From contig OY288241.1 in the NCBI GenBank assembly GCA_958450325.1, positions 36,694,778-36,758,777 on the forward strand: a stretch of 64,000 nucleotides of DNA. Direction: 5' to 3'. The position numbers were made by a program, and so were the translations under genes. The notes under the pieces were generated by a model that searched no databases, was not told the DNA's origin, and was given only the letters and a program-made list of their open reading frames with translations. The stretch is from Agrostemma githago (lineage: Eukaryota > Streptophyta > Magnoliopsida > Caryophyllales > Caryophyllaceae). Below, one piece after another: positions 22,701 to 35,759 of the stretch. How positions within the stretch are numbered: position 1 is the first letter of the stretch; the number at the start of each line of letters is the position of its first letter.

Positions 22701-24221
22701 GTGTGATGGTAGGGATTTGTCATGGATCCCGACACCAAATAAACCAACTAATCCTAACTAGGTAGCTAGGGCAAGTCGGGTCGATCCCCGGAGACGGTAA
22801 GGGTTACACTAGAGTTCGCCTAAAGACTAGACTAAGTCACAAAGGAACAATAGAAGAGAAGTATTAACGAGAATTGACTAACTAGGACAATGAAAAGGGA
22901 AGAAAGCTATGATTATGAACTATGATTATGAATGAACTAAGGATGACATGAACTAGATAATTCAATTAAAACTAAAATGAAACAACAAACTAGAGGAATA
23001 ATAGCTAAGATGATGAAGAAATCAATAAGGGGAAGAGTAGGGTTAGGTCGAGTTCATAGGTGTAATAGGCGGCTAGTGGGGTAATTGAGGGTGTAGGTTT
23101 CACCTAGTCACTAAAGTAAGTCCGCGCTCTCGCGTCAAAAACAAACCCGAAAACTCATGCAAGATGTTACCCATGACAAGAGAATTCAATCACCAATCAA
23201 ACATACAACAAGAAGGAGGAAACTAGCAAGAGTAGTATTTGCAACTACCACTCTACCAAACATTTCATCAAACACATGGTATGCATAATAAGTGACTAGC
23301 AACAAAGATTCAACCTTTACCCACAATCAACCCTAATCACCCATAATCAACACCTAATCCCCCTACTAACCCCACAAGAATCTACTCACACATATTCAAA
23401 CTAAAACTAACATTTACTAGAGAAACCATCAAAAGAATAAGAACATTCATTATGAATAACAAGCAAGGATGAACAATAAACAAAAGATAAAGCTTAAAAC
23501 TTAACTAACAATGAAAGATTATAAGAAAAGAGAGGAGAAGGATTATACCAAACTAGAAAGGAGATGAAAAGATGAAAACTTGCATATATAGAGAAAACCC
23601 AAATACATCCACCAAGGTTGTCAATCTTGATAGAAATCTTCAAGAATTCCAATAATACAAGGATTAAACTAAGATTAAGGAGAGATTAAGGAAAGATTAA
23701 GCTAATCTACACTAATCTAAGCTAATCTAACCTAAAGTATGTCTAGGGTTTTGTGTTGTCCTTAAAACAATACAAGAGGGGGGGGGGGTATTTATAGGGC
23801 TATACAAATGAGGGAGACGAAGCGTCAAAGCGAGGGAGGAAACAGGGCCGTCCCGACCGGGATAGTGGGCTTCCCGACCGGGATGGGCTACCTGTAGCCT
23901 TCTTCTCTCGTCTTTGCTTCCCGGGTTGCTAGTTTGTATTCCCGGTCAGGAATACGAGTATTCCCGGTTGGGAATATGGGTGACATGGCCATATAGCTTC
24001 ACGTGTCGATCATCCTTTACTCCTAAGTGATGCCGTGACTCGAGATTGGTTCGTATGACGATGAAAAAGGCTCAAAAAGCCGAGTTTCGTGCCAAAAGAA
24101 CCTACAAGCACAATCATAGCTGCAAGAGACATTAATAGCACAAAACCGCTTCTAAAAGCGGTTAAATCAAAGGAAAATCAAGTAAAGCATGAAGGAAAGA
24201 CGGTATAAATCAAGCATATCA
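22700..24221 (-). mobile_element. 3' LTR of an Athila-like element (left edge approximate)
   Basis: The right end is ...AAGCATATCA, directly followed by a polypurine tract. The left end lies near 22700-22740, in TGTGTGATGG...GGATCCCGACACC. A minus-strand TATA box (TATAAATACC, about 23789-23797) sits beside a run of 12 C. Near 23845-23965 the LTR contains several copies of CCCGACCGGGA-like words, which recur at 26781-26930. No second LTR copy is present to fix the left boundary. Confidence 0.55.
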
Positions 24222-24237
24222 ACTCCCCCACACTTAA
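24222..24237 (-). other. Polypurine tract, Athila type
   Basis: TTAAGTGTGGGGGAGT on the minus strand, directly abutting the LTR. GTGTGGGGGAG is the familiar PPT of Athila-like Ty3/gypsy elements. Confidence 0.7.
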
Positions 24238-27200
24238 TCCTTACTCGCCCTCGAGTAAGCACGAACTAACTAACTAACAAAAACTAAAATACTAGCCGAG
24301 CGGGTATTAGCGCACCCTACGCCCTTTGAACTCACGCGAGAAAACTTAGAGGAAAAGTGCTCTCCGCAAGGCAAGTGAGGTCTTGCGACAAAAATGTGGA
24401 TACAACCGAACACGAAAACACACAAACAAGCAAACAACAAACAAACAATCGGTTGCATCCAAGAAGAAACAAATACCGCTTCCCTCAACAAAGCGGTGAA
24501 AGGAACACCGGTTAAGGACTCAAGGCAAGTGACAACATTCCCAAGCTAATAATACAAACTGAAATGGACAAAATCCTAATAGTATGACAACAAAGCAATA
24601 AAAACGTTGGTAACTTACCTAGGTCCTCCTAACCTTCTAAGAACGTACTACGGGACGATAGGCGGGATGGAAAAAGGATGAACCACGGAGTTAGTCGACA
24701 CTTTAAGTAAAGTGAAGCCCCGCCCCCTTTAGCGATAAGTCAAGAGGGTCGTCCCATGCTCAAAAATAGCCTAACTAGTCCAAGTAAAAAGGTGGATAAT
24801 GGTTGCAAAGTGAGGGAATACCGATCATTACCGCTATCATCCTTCCTAGGGACTCGGTCCTTTGGTAGGCTCTTCACGATAACAATCGGTAAATGGCTTA
24901 TTTTTGAGGGGTAAGATTTTTTTGTGAAATGATTTTCTTGTCATTTTTCTTTTGTATTTTGCTTTTGATTTGCTATGCCATTTCTTTTTCTTCTTTTCTA
25001 TTTTGTTTTTGATTTGTTGTGCCTTTTCTTTTTCTTCTTTCTTTTCTTTCTTTTCTTTCTTTTTTCTTTCTTTTTCTTGGTTTGCCCTTTTGGCTAAATT
25101 TTGTATTGTAGGCAATCATCACAACCAAGTACAGAAACCTCGACAAAATGCAACTTATTTGTGAGATATGTGTAGAAGGTAGGGAAATGGGTGAGTCGGG
25201 CGCGCGCTTCCCTTCAAACCCACAAAAAGGGGGAAACTTGGACTAATCAAACAATTTTGAACATGGTCACCTAAGAGGACGAGACTCGACAACCAAAGCC
25301 TTTTCACTCTGTGGGTGGTCAAGGTGGTCAAAATGCAAATCCTGCAGTAAATCCCTAGTAGACTAGGTGGACACACGGTAAAGAACCAACGAAACTATTG
25401 ATTTAAAGTCATTCTACTAGACTAAAGTCCAAGAATCGATTCATATCATTAGAAAGGGAAAGTAAACACTTGCGCACTAGCCTCAAAACCGGGTTTTTGA
25501 AAACCTTTTCTACAAAAGACACAAACTAAACAAGACGAAACAAAGACGAAACAAAAACGAAGGAAAATGAGACAAACAAAACAAAACAAAAACAAACACA
25601 CACAAAAAGTAAACAAACACCACCCCGAAACTTCCAAGCAAGCAACCACATCAAACCACAAACTCCAAAAAGCTCCACCCGAGCACACACCATCACAAAT
25701 TCTCCTCCAAACACCTAATGGAAAAAGGAGAAAGAGATAGAAGGATATTACCGGATGTCGAGAGCTTTCCGAAATTCACGGCGATCAAGCAACCTACAAG
25801 TAAAATGGGGAGGCAAAACACACACAACACAACAAATATACGACACAAAGACACAAAAGAAAATGACACAAAATAAAATATTTTTGATTTTAAAATTTTT
25901 AGAAATTTTTAAAATTTTTCGAAAAAAAAACACGAAAATAAAACTAAACTGACGAAAATAAAACTAAACTAGACTAAGATATCGCTCCCCCACACTTAAA
26001 CCGAGTAATGTCCTCATGCTTGATCGGCAGTGTGTGGAAGACACTAAAAAGAAGAGAAAAAGGGAAAATAAAGCTAAAAAACAAAAATGAAAGTGAAGAA
26101 AGGGTAGAATGTGTCAGGCCGGGGTGTAATCAAGTCACCTAGGGCCGAGACGAGAAAAGATATGGATGGGGGAAGAAATAAATAGAAGAAAATAAAAGGA
26201 AATGGGAGGGGAGGGCTAAGTGTAATCAAGTCACCTAGCCCCGATTCCGACTAAATTCTACCAAAAAGGGAATAAAAATAACGAAAAAGTGAAAAGAACT
26301 TGTCAATTTGGATTTTTCAATGGATTCTCGATGTAGTCACGTCATCGAGAAACGAGAGCAATAACAACAAAGGCCCCAAGGGCCGCCATGAAACCAAATG
26401 CATAAAAGGACTGGGAACATACAAAGAAAGGCTAGCAAATAAAAGACGGAAAAGAAAAGAGAGTCGTGCCTACCAAACGATTAGCAACTCAACAATCTCC
26501 ATTGTCTCAATGATCATGTTCGGCACTTTGCTCGTCTTTGTCATCGATATTCCTCCTCTTCCTAAATATAGTGGCATGGTTGAAGTATCGGGCTTGCATT
26601 GGTTAAATGAGGTTGGGATTTAAGGGAAAACTCGGTGTATAGAGATGAGATGATGAGATGAAGGTGTATAATTGAAGTGTAAGGATGAAATTATAGTGGC
26701 AAAGGTGAGTAGGGAGGTTGGGTGGGGGTATAGAGTGGTGGGGTGGGGCTTAAATGAAGAAAAGGAGGCGAAGGGTGCTCATCACGGCCGGGACGACATG
26801 GTCACGACCGGGAGGACATGGTCACGACCGGGAAGGCATGGTCACGACCGGGATGGCCTGTCAGTAGCCCCTGATTCTTGGCTCACTTCGTCCCGGTCGT
26901 GATGGTAATGATCACGGTTGGGATGTGATGCTTCCCGAGCCAAAAAGCCTCCATTCATTAATAGTTCCACCCAAAAGACAAATAATACTTCGGGATCCAA
27001 AATCCCGTCCCCAAAAGCTTGTCAAAAGCTCAAAAACCGACTTCCTCCACCAAGCTTCGAAGCTTCTATCATCTATAACCCTTTCTAATTCTTCATCTTC
27101 ACTTCAAGCCTATCAATCAAGCTCAATAACTTCCATCAGAAATACCCCCCTCACATCACTCATCAAAATTCCAAACGACAAGAACTCCACAAAACACACA

Positions 27201-27568
27201 AATCCTAGAAACAAACAATCAAATCACACAAATACAAACACAAAAACTCAAAAGAAGAGGGAAGAGGAATATACAACATGACGATTCTTGAGGAACTCCG
27301 TCAAACCAGGGATGGTGGATTGTTCATTCTTTCCCATAGCCCTCAAGGGCTCGGAGGAGCAAGTCAAAGGCACGAGCCACATCATTATGAGGGCTCATTG
27401 AGTACCCGAGCCAAGCTATCCTCCAAAGCTTCCAAGTCGGAAGCGAGAAGTAGTCATCCAAAGACCCATTATCATGCTTCATGTGGTCTCCGGGGTCTTT
27501 CCAACCAACAAGCTTTAACGACCTCTTCCTCCCTAAGCACCGTCTCCTAGCACAACCAAAGCTCGAAT
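24238..27568 (-). other. Non-coding 3' interior of the Athila-like element
   Basis: No protein family is recognised. It contains a T/C-rich low-complexity tract (about 24926-25090) that yields Lys/Glu-rich chance frames, and a second perfect PPT-like motif at 25985-25999 (TTAAGTGTGGGGGAG on the minus strand). It also has a tandem of four 20-bp units at 26781-26860 (unit GTCACGACCGGGAGGACATG with changes). Short frames such as 27278-27550 have no recognisable content. Confidence 0.5.
26781..26860. repeat. 20-bp tandem repeat, four units
   Basis: Units start at 26781, 26801, 26821 and 26841. Each contains a TCACGRCCGGGA core related to words in the LTR at 22700-24221. Confidence 0.85.
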
Positions 27569-27929
27569 TTATAGCACAAGAGTCAAAAGGGAGTTTAACC
27601 TCTTTTTTCCATCAACCATTCCCAAGTCATCAACAAGTTCCGACCCAATATCTCCAAATCCTAAAACATCGTTCTTCCCCACATCATCAATAAGAAGAGA
27701 TATAAAACTCACACAAGCGGTTTCAATCTCTTCTAAACCAATATCCAAATCACACACAAGGGGTTCACAATATTTTATTGGATTTTCACATATGGGCGAC
27801 TTGATTTCATCATTCACATCCCATGACTTCACAACTCCTATCACCTCATTCAACTCATCCCAAAGATTTTCTTTCCAACTCCTTCTTCCTCAATAATAAG
27901 CTCATTAGAAGTGGCATGAAGGTCAAAAG
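27569..27929 (-). pseudogene. C-terminal half of a protein split by the large LTR element
   Basis: The minus-strand translation contains DLHATSNELIIEEEGVGK, then after a frameshift LNEVIGVVKSWDVNDEIKS and an acidic tail (EEIETACVSFISLLIDD). It continues the frame of 41589-42531 across the 13.7-kb insertion; the duplicated AAAAG at both junctions proves the two halves were once adjacent. Family is not recognised. Confidence 0.5.
27925..27929. repeat. Target-site duplication AAAAG (left)
   Basis: Matches 41584-41588 exactly, flanking the outer LTR ends. Confidence 0.9.
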
Positions 27930-30900
27930 TGTAATCCCCTAGAAATTCTAATGCAATACAGTGGCGGAAACACTGTAGAAGTGAGATTATAACACACTGT
28001 AGCTATATCTTGATTAGATAAAAATGATAAGTCAATACATAAGCCATAAAATAAAAATGGCTACAAAATAAATAAATAAATAAAATCCATAAAAAGGGTT
28101 TTAACAATCCATAATACAGTGATCTGATTAAAACAAGCAGGATCCATAACTGCTCGCTAGCCCACCCGAAGGAAAACACATATACCTGCCATGTTTAAAA
28201 CATAACAGCCACAATCAGTGGGGAGCAACGTCAACGTTCTCCCAGCCGTATAACATGATTTTAAAACTGTAATTACTATTATAGAAAAATAGTAAAAATG
28301 GAAAACAGTAAAACACATTATAATAAAAATAAACTTTCAGTGAAAAATTTCACGTATCAAAACATATAATAAAAATGAGTTTTTCGAAGAAAACATAAAA
28401 CATTTGCCAACCTGCAACCAAATTATATCGATAATAATAAAAATATTTAAAATGGCGTTATGGATAGGAGTAGTGTAGACAGCTAGACTTTCACTAGGAG
28501 AGTACTAAAAACTAGCTTCGAGAACTTAGTTCAAACAAATCAAACTTCGGTCTTTAACTAGGCTACTCAACCATAATAGAGCGGCGACTTATAAATGCGT
28601 GACCCTAGTTTAAGATAATGCACACCCCTCCTGGGATTACCTGTCACCCAGTTCAACTTATGACGGCGACTTACTGCGAGGCCTAAGCTTAAGGTCAAAA
28701 TGTACAAAACTCCCGGGATACCTGTCACCCGGTTCAACAACCAATGTACCGATTCCTGATACACTAGCATTATAGTTGATGGCAAAACCGTAAACCCTAG
28801 AATATATTACTTTAACCTCACACTTGTCCTTATTCCATAACTCCAAAACAAAGCCATTATCGATATTCAAAAGATATAATCAATATAAATAATATGAGGA
28901 TAAAAGAAGTAAACATTTATATTCTAAAAGAGGAAACTTTCTATTTTAGGAAACTTCTATTTTTAGAAACTTTGCTAAAAATAGCATTATATCAAAATAG
29001 TGAAAATATTAGTTCATACTAATACCACATTTTTAGTAAACGATATAGATTTATAAAACTAATACTTTCGACCTTAACGATATTAATTATTAAAGTAAGA
29101 ACATTTGAGTTTATGAAGTTATTGAAATATCGTACAAGTGTATAAAATGATTAAAAATGTCTTAAAATATTTAATAATACTAATCAGGGTGTTTTCAAAA
29201 TTTACAAAGCTAAAATTCCCTAATTATTATTAGTTACGACAATACAATTACAAATAGCATTTTACGGCAAATGTCAAATTAAATCTTTTAACGTCTTTTA
29301 TTTAATTAAACCATTGAATATATTTAGAATATGTTAAGGGATGATTTAACTCTTAATGTTTCAGATTTAAATATTTTCAAAATAGCTGGAAAAATAAATC
29401 TTTTAGGTAAGACAAAGTATTTTAACGATAAATCGTAATTTGTCCAAAAATCAATACTTATTAATTAAAGACTTTAATAAATAGTACAAAAATTACGTAA
29501 AATAGTTAAAATATATTTATGGACATTCTGTCCAGAAAAGAAAATTTTCCAGAATCCTAAAACTCGGTTTTTAAAGCGTTTTCTCGTTAATCGTCTAATC
29601 TCGACAATAACGATTAATAAAAATAGTAATTACAAAACGATTTAAGTATTAATATCCAAAAATTATTATTAAACCTAAAAATAATGATTTTCCAGAATCT
29701 ACCATTTTTTCAGATTTCCAAAAGTTGCAGATTTAATAAATCCCGTCAAAACCGTCTTTAAAACCCGTTTTCACAATTAACGATTCCATTAATAAAACAT
29801 ATCGTCCCAAACATTTTATTAAAGCACTAAAAATTATAAAATTACATTTTATTATGAAATCATCAGAATCCTATTTTTTTCAGATTTAATCATAGGACAA
29901 AAGATCGAGAATTTAAACGACAAACGCGGTTTTAACGATAAACGATCATTTAAAGTGATTAATTAATTCACCCACTTAACAATTTCGAAAAATTATGAAA
30001 ATATTCAGAAAATTCTATTTCATCAGAAAGTTTCACCACGTCAAAAATCAGATTAAGATAAAATGTTTAGGTACTAGAACTAAAAATCAGTTTTTAATCG
30101 TTTTTGTCCGATAACGGTAATAATTCAATAATCGATATCAAAAATATCATAAATATACTAAATTATTAAAATCATCAAAAACAACATTTTTCCAGAATAT
30201 AAACATATATTACATTTTTAGGCCGATTATTACGATTTTACAAATTAATATAACAATTTAATCGTTAATCTCGTAAAAGCGATAAAAATATCGAAACATG
30301 CAAATTTTCAACTTTTAAAAAATTTTCCAGATTATAAGACATACATATATTGTCAAAAAGAAAATATAAAAATATACATGCAATCACATAAATAAAATCA
30401 TGCAATACCGAGTAACAACGACGTTACCTTCAATCCAAATCCGAGTCTACGATAAATTCGTCGGCTTCGGGGTCGACCAAGAATCCTAAATCACATGACA
30501 TACATGGTACAAAAATACCATGAGAAAACTAAAAGAATCAAGGTAAATAACAATCGAAAATAACATCGATTATTACCTTAACGAAGGGGAAAGAAAGACG
30601 ATAACTTAGAAGGCGAAAATAGGACGATCAAAGCTTGATTATGGACGAAAATGGCTGCTGAAAATGGGCAGGAACACCAGCCAAAATGAGGGAGAAAGAA
30701 AAGGTTTTTGCTAAAATAAAATGGAAGAATGAATAAAGAGGAAAATGTGAAGAGATATGGAATGAATGGTGACTTAAAAGTTGATGAAAACTAGGTACAT
30801 TCACCTCAAAAATTTCAGCCAAGAGTGAATGTGAGAGGAGTGTGAAGAGTTTGTATTAATCCACCAAAATGAATGAAGAAATAAATAAATATCTAACGTT

Positions 30901-31445
30901 TAACATAATAAAATGAAGTGTATAAAAAAATGTAGTAGGAGTGAGCCAAGGGGGGTCATGGTCCAAAATGTGGGAAAATATCCCAAAATAATTTATAAGT
31001 TGATAAAAAGAAAATCGTAAAATTGTTAAAGGTATTTCAAAGCAATTCGAGTAAACCTCGCGTTAGAAAATAATTATTTACGAAACTTCGTAATAAAATC
31101 ATTAAAGGCTAAATTTTCGTAAATAAAAAAAAGTATTTCTTAGTTGGAAATATTATATAAATGGGTTTAGACATTTTAGGAAAAGGAATAACTTAAATCC
31201 GAGCTTAAAAACGTCAATTCAAAGAGAAATAGAATTCCTCACGGAAAATTAATTAGTTTACGAAGAAAACCAAATAAATAGATTTAAGAGAGTTAAAATC
31301 TTTAGCATTAAAAATAAATATCATTATACTTAAAGCTAAAAATAAAGCTTGGTAAAATGATGAAATATGAGGCCGAAATGTGATAGAGTTATGACGATGT
31401 CATGACGGAAATAATAAAAAAGCTAGAAAAATAGCGGGTGTTACA
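27930..31445 (-). repeat. 3' LTR of the LARD, 3516 bp
   Basis: Complete copy, AT-rich, with TG...CA ends. Short frames within it, for example 28567-28785, recur in the other copies only because the DNA is duplicated; they show no protein features. Confidence 0.9.
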
Positions 31446-34400
31446 ATCCTCCCCACTAAAAGAAAATTTCGTCCTCGAAACAAAGAATAAGAAGAAAGGA
31501 GTCAAGATTACCCCAGTCAAAAAGATGAGGATTAAAAAAAAAAAATCGCATAAGAATTTTGCTTTAAAAGAAATTTTTTTACAACTCTCAAAGTGATACA
31601 AAATCAAATGCAAATATTTATTTCGAAAGGAATTTGGGCTAAGCTACCCGGAGTTTAAAATCTTTTAATTAGTGAAATCATAAAGTAAAGTTATTTGGTA
31701 AATAATGATGTCAAATAACATTTGTAAACAAAGTCGAAGGAAATAGGATAACCAAAATATTTTGAAAACAAAAGTAAAATATTTTGATTAAGAAATTCGA
31801 TATTATTCCTTTTTTTGATGAAACAAAATTTAGTTTGGAGAAATCAAATTTTGTAGTTAATTAAAATCGCACCAGCCGTCAAACATTTTCAATAATAGAT
31901 TCAAAAGTCCACCAACAATAAAATGAAAATCAATTTTCAAAACGTTAAAATTTCGAAAATGTTATCAAAGTAATTATGAAAGTTTTCAAAAATGTTATCA
32001 AACTTGAACATACAAAATAATTTCGACAATGTTAAAACGTTTTACATAACAATCCTATACAAATTGAAGTACTTGGAAATATAAAAGTCTTCATAAAATT
32101 TTGATCGCTTGAAAATCAAAAATTAAAAATAATTTCGAAATAATTTAAAATAAATTATTAAGGCATTTTGAAATAGATCTAAATATAAATATCAACCAAA
32201 GATAAAACAAAGTGAAGTATATAGTTCTTAAATTATAAATAAATAAAAAATGTTAAATTTCACGATAACCCAAAATGTTAAATTGCTCAAAGTTTTTACA
32301 AAATAGGGATTTTTAAAATTTGAAATTATGCTTCAAAATGTTAAAATTTCATGAAAATCAAAAAATTTAAATTAGTCAAGCTTTTTACATAACGGGCAAA
32401 TTCACAATTAGAAATTATAACTCAAAATGATAAAATTTTACGATAATCCAATTTTTTTAAAGTAGTCAAACTTTTTATAAAATAGGGAGTTCGAAAAATA
32501 GTTAACGAGTAAATAGAACAAGGAAAAATAAATTAAAAATAAGAGTTTTCAAAATCGACAAAGGTTGAAGGGATTGGCAGGAGTTACCGTAACAGAATTC
32601 AAGAGGAGCAGAAAGGAAGACGGAGTTGAGAATCAAAAAGAGCTCTCAAGGATTATGGAAGAAATTAATCATCTCGAGATTCCTAGCACGACTTCCACAA
32701 ACACGGGTTCCTAATTCCCATCAAATAACGCTAAGTCCAATATCAGTACAGGGTGGTCCTACTCAATCTACAACCTCCAAAATTAAGTCTTACATACTTA
32801 CACAATCTTTCAATTAGTATAGTAAGAATCCACAAATGATTTAGACTAATCCTTTAATTAAGATTCCAACGGTTATCATAACATACCCTAACTCGTAATC
32901 ACTAAGGTTCATAAATTTAAAGCTCATAAGGTTTGAACTCGAGGTATACTTCAAATTTCTCGAGTAAGGAAGACTAAATAAAACCCACCAATTAACAAAG
33001 TTCGGACATGAAATCCTCAAAAATGATCAGCAACATATTTATAATACCACAAGTACAGAAGTTGGGGAAGTACAATAAATCCTCAAACACGCTCAAACCT
33101 ATAGGTAATGGCGCAAACACTCACATCTTCAAACACATCATTCGATTAATGTTTCTAAGAAGTCCATCAAATTTCTAATCGTAATGGTGCAACCACAAAA
33201 TATTTAATAACTCAACGAAGCCACAATCTCGTTGGTCTAAGGTTCTGAACTATAAATCCATTAAGATGATTGACATCAAAATGTTCCTCAAAACAACGCG
33301 ATAAATCCAACCTCTAATGCCAATATGTTTCTCCTTTTCAAGGTTAACAACAATTTATTCAATTTAGATCACTCAACTCCAAAGTTCATAGGTTACAACT
33401 TTAACCAACGATTAACGATCTAATCCTTAAGAAACACGGGTAATCTATGTTAACCAAAATTTCTAACGGTATTAATGAAAACCTTCGATGGTACCACAAC
33501 ACTCAGGTTAACAATTTAAACAGTACTCTATGATCCCAAATATTCCCGATGAATCCATCAAATAACATTTAGGTAGGAATCCTAAAATTCTATTATTAGC
33601 TACACTTGGTTCGGTTCTAGGTTAAATTTGGTACTAGGTATCCATCAAATACGATATACTCTTACTACCCCAAAATATATTCAACTCTAAGTCCTCCAAA
33701 TAATCAAGTAACCTATAACCCAAGGTTCAGAGTCTAAAGTACCAACCTAATTCCATTAATTGACAATTTATCATTCAAATCGATCCTCAAAAGCTTACTA
33801 AGATAGATAACAAGGTATAACTCACAACCCTCAAGCCATAGGTAACAAGGGTTTACTAAACCTCAAACATCTATATCCTTTCACGGGGTTCACTGAGACG
33901 GAAATCGGTCTAGCCAAAGAATCTCAAGAGAAAGATGGTAGAGTAGAAGAATATAAGAAAGATTCACCAAGCGGTTGAAGAAGAGAATATAAAAGAGAAG
34001 AAGTAGAAGAAGTAGAGGAATGAAGAAAAGAGTCGATGATACTATATTACTAATTTCTTGAACCAGAGGAGAATCTTCGGGCCTCCAGAGTTCACGCGGG
34101 ATCCAAATGGCTTACTTCACCTTCTTGTAGAGGAACGAGCACGTAAGTCTTCGGTCGCTCCATCTCGATCTACTGCGACATCATGGAACATGAATCTACT
34201 CTTGATCATCTGGCTTGTAGCTTAAGTAAACTGAACTGGAGCTAAAAATCACCATCGGCATCTTTCTTGGAGCACCAAGTTGTCCACTCGAGTCAGCAGG
34301 CGTTGAGAGTTCTAAGTAGGTCTTGTCCCGATCTGGAGCAGCATCCTATCAATATCTTGTTCATTCGTCTTCTTCCCACAAAAGCAACAAATATTCAATG

Positions 34401-34544
34401 CTAATCATTGAGTTCAGAAACAGATAATCTTAACAGTTAAGTCCTTATTTGTTTCTACCCATCTCTAATAATATTTTTATTTACAGTTTAAATAATTTAC
34501 TGGTATTTTCCCTAATTTCAGGTGTAAGCGTTGGGAGCAATGAT
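31446..34544 (-). other. Non-coding interior of the LARD
   Basis: It begins at the PPT (31446-31461; on the minus strand TTTTAGTGGGGAGGAT) and ends at the PBS. In 3.1 kb the longest open frame is about 63 codons, with no retroviral motif. The part near the PPT is extremely AT-rich with many AAAATTT words; the part near the PBS (34050-34540) is more mixed. I see no gag or pol trace at all, not even decayed. Confidence 0.8.
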
Positions 34545-34556
34545 GCTCTGATACCA
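34545..34556 (-). other. PBS of the LARD (initiator tRNA-Met)
   Basis: TGGTATCAGAGC on the minus strand, two bases from the end of the 5' LTR. Confidence 0.9.
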
Positions 34557-34558
34557 AC

Positions 34559-35759
34559 TGTAATCCCCTATAAATTCTAACGCAATACAGTGGCGGAAAC
34601 ACTGTAGAAGTGGGATTATAACACACTGTAGCTATGTCTTGATTAAATAAAAATGGTAAGTCAATACATAAGCCATAAATTAAAAATGGCTACAAAATAA
34701 ATAAATAAATAAATAAAATCCATAAAAAGGGTTTTAACAATCCATAATACAGTGATCTGATTAAAACAAGCAGGATCCATAACTGCTCGCTAGCCCACCC
34801 GAAGGAAAACACACATACCTGCCATGTTTAAAACATAACAGCCACAATCAGTGGGGAGCAACGTCAACGTTCTCCCAGCCGTATAACAGGACTTTAAAAC
34901 TGTAATTAATATTATAGAAAAATAGTAAAAATGGAAAACAGTAAAACACATTACAATAAAAATAAACTTTCAGTGAAAAACTTCACGTATCAAAACATAT
35001 AATAAAAATGAGTTTTTCGAAGAAAACATAAAACATTTGTCAACCTGCAACCAAATTATATCGATAATAATAAAAATATTTAAAATGGCGTTATGGATAG
35101 GAGTAGTGTAGACGGCTAGACTTTCACTTGGAGAGTACTAAAAACTAGCTTCGAGAACTTAGTTCAAACAAATCAAACTTCGGTCTCTAACTAGGCTACT
35201 CAACCATAATAGAGCGGCGACTTATAAATGCGTGGCCCTAGTTTAAGATAATGCACACCCCTCCTGGGATTACCAGTCACCCAGTTCAACTTATGATGGC
35301 GACTTACTGCGAGGCCTAAGCTTAAGGTCAAAATGTACAAAACTCCCAGGATACCTGTCACTCGGTTCAACAACCAATGTAACGATTTCTGATACACTAG
35401 CCTTATAGTTGATGGCAAAACCGTAAACCCTAGAATATATTACTCTTACCTCACACTTGTCCTTATTCCATCCATAACTCCAAAACAAAGCCATTATCGA
35501 TATTCAAAAGATATAATCAATATAAATAATATGAGGATAAAAGAAGTAAACATTTATATTCTAAAAGAGGAAACTTTCTATTTTAGAAAACTTCTATTTT
35601 TAGAAACTTTACTAAAAATAGCATTATATCAAAATAGTGAAAATATTAGTTCATACTAATACCACATTTTTAGTAAACGATATAGATTTATAAAACTAAT
35701 ACTTTCGGCCTTAACGATATTAATTATTAAAGTAAGAACATTTGAGTTTATGAAGTTAT
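34559..35759 (-). repeat. 5' LTR of the LARD, first part
   Basis: Matches 27930-29120 closely. Visible differences include an extra TAAA unit near 34700 and an extra CCAT at about 35470. It ends at the duplicated GTTAT (35755-35759) beside the nested solo LTR. Confidence 0.9.

Noticed and set aside
24846..25164. Lys/Glu-rich and Phe-rich frames
   Set aside because: They come from a T/C-rich low-complexity tract and have no other support.
28567..28870. A 72-codon frame recurring at 35200-35418
   Set aside because: It recurs because it is part of the LARD LTR. The related solo LTR (36356-36580) does not keep the reading, and no start context or motif supports it.
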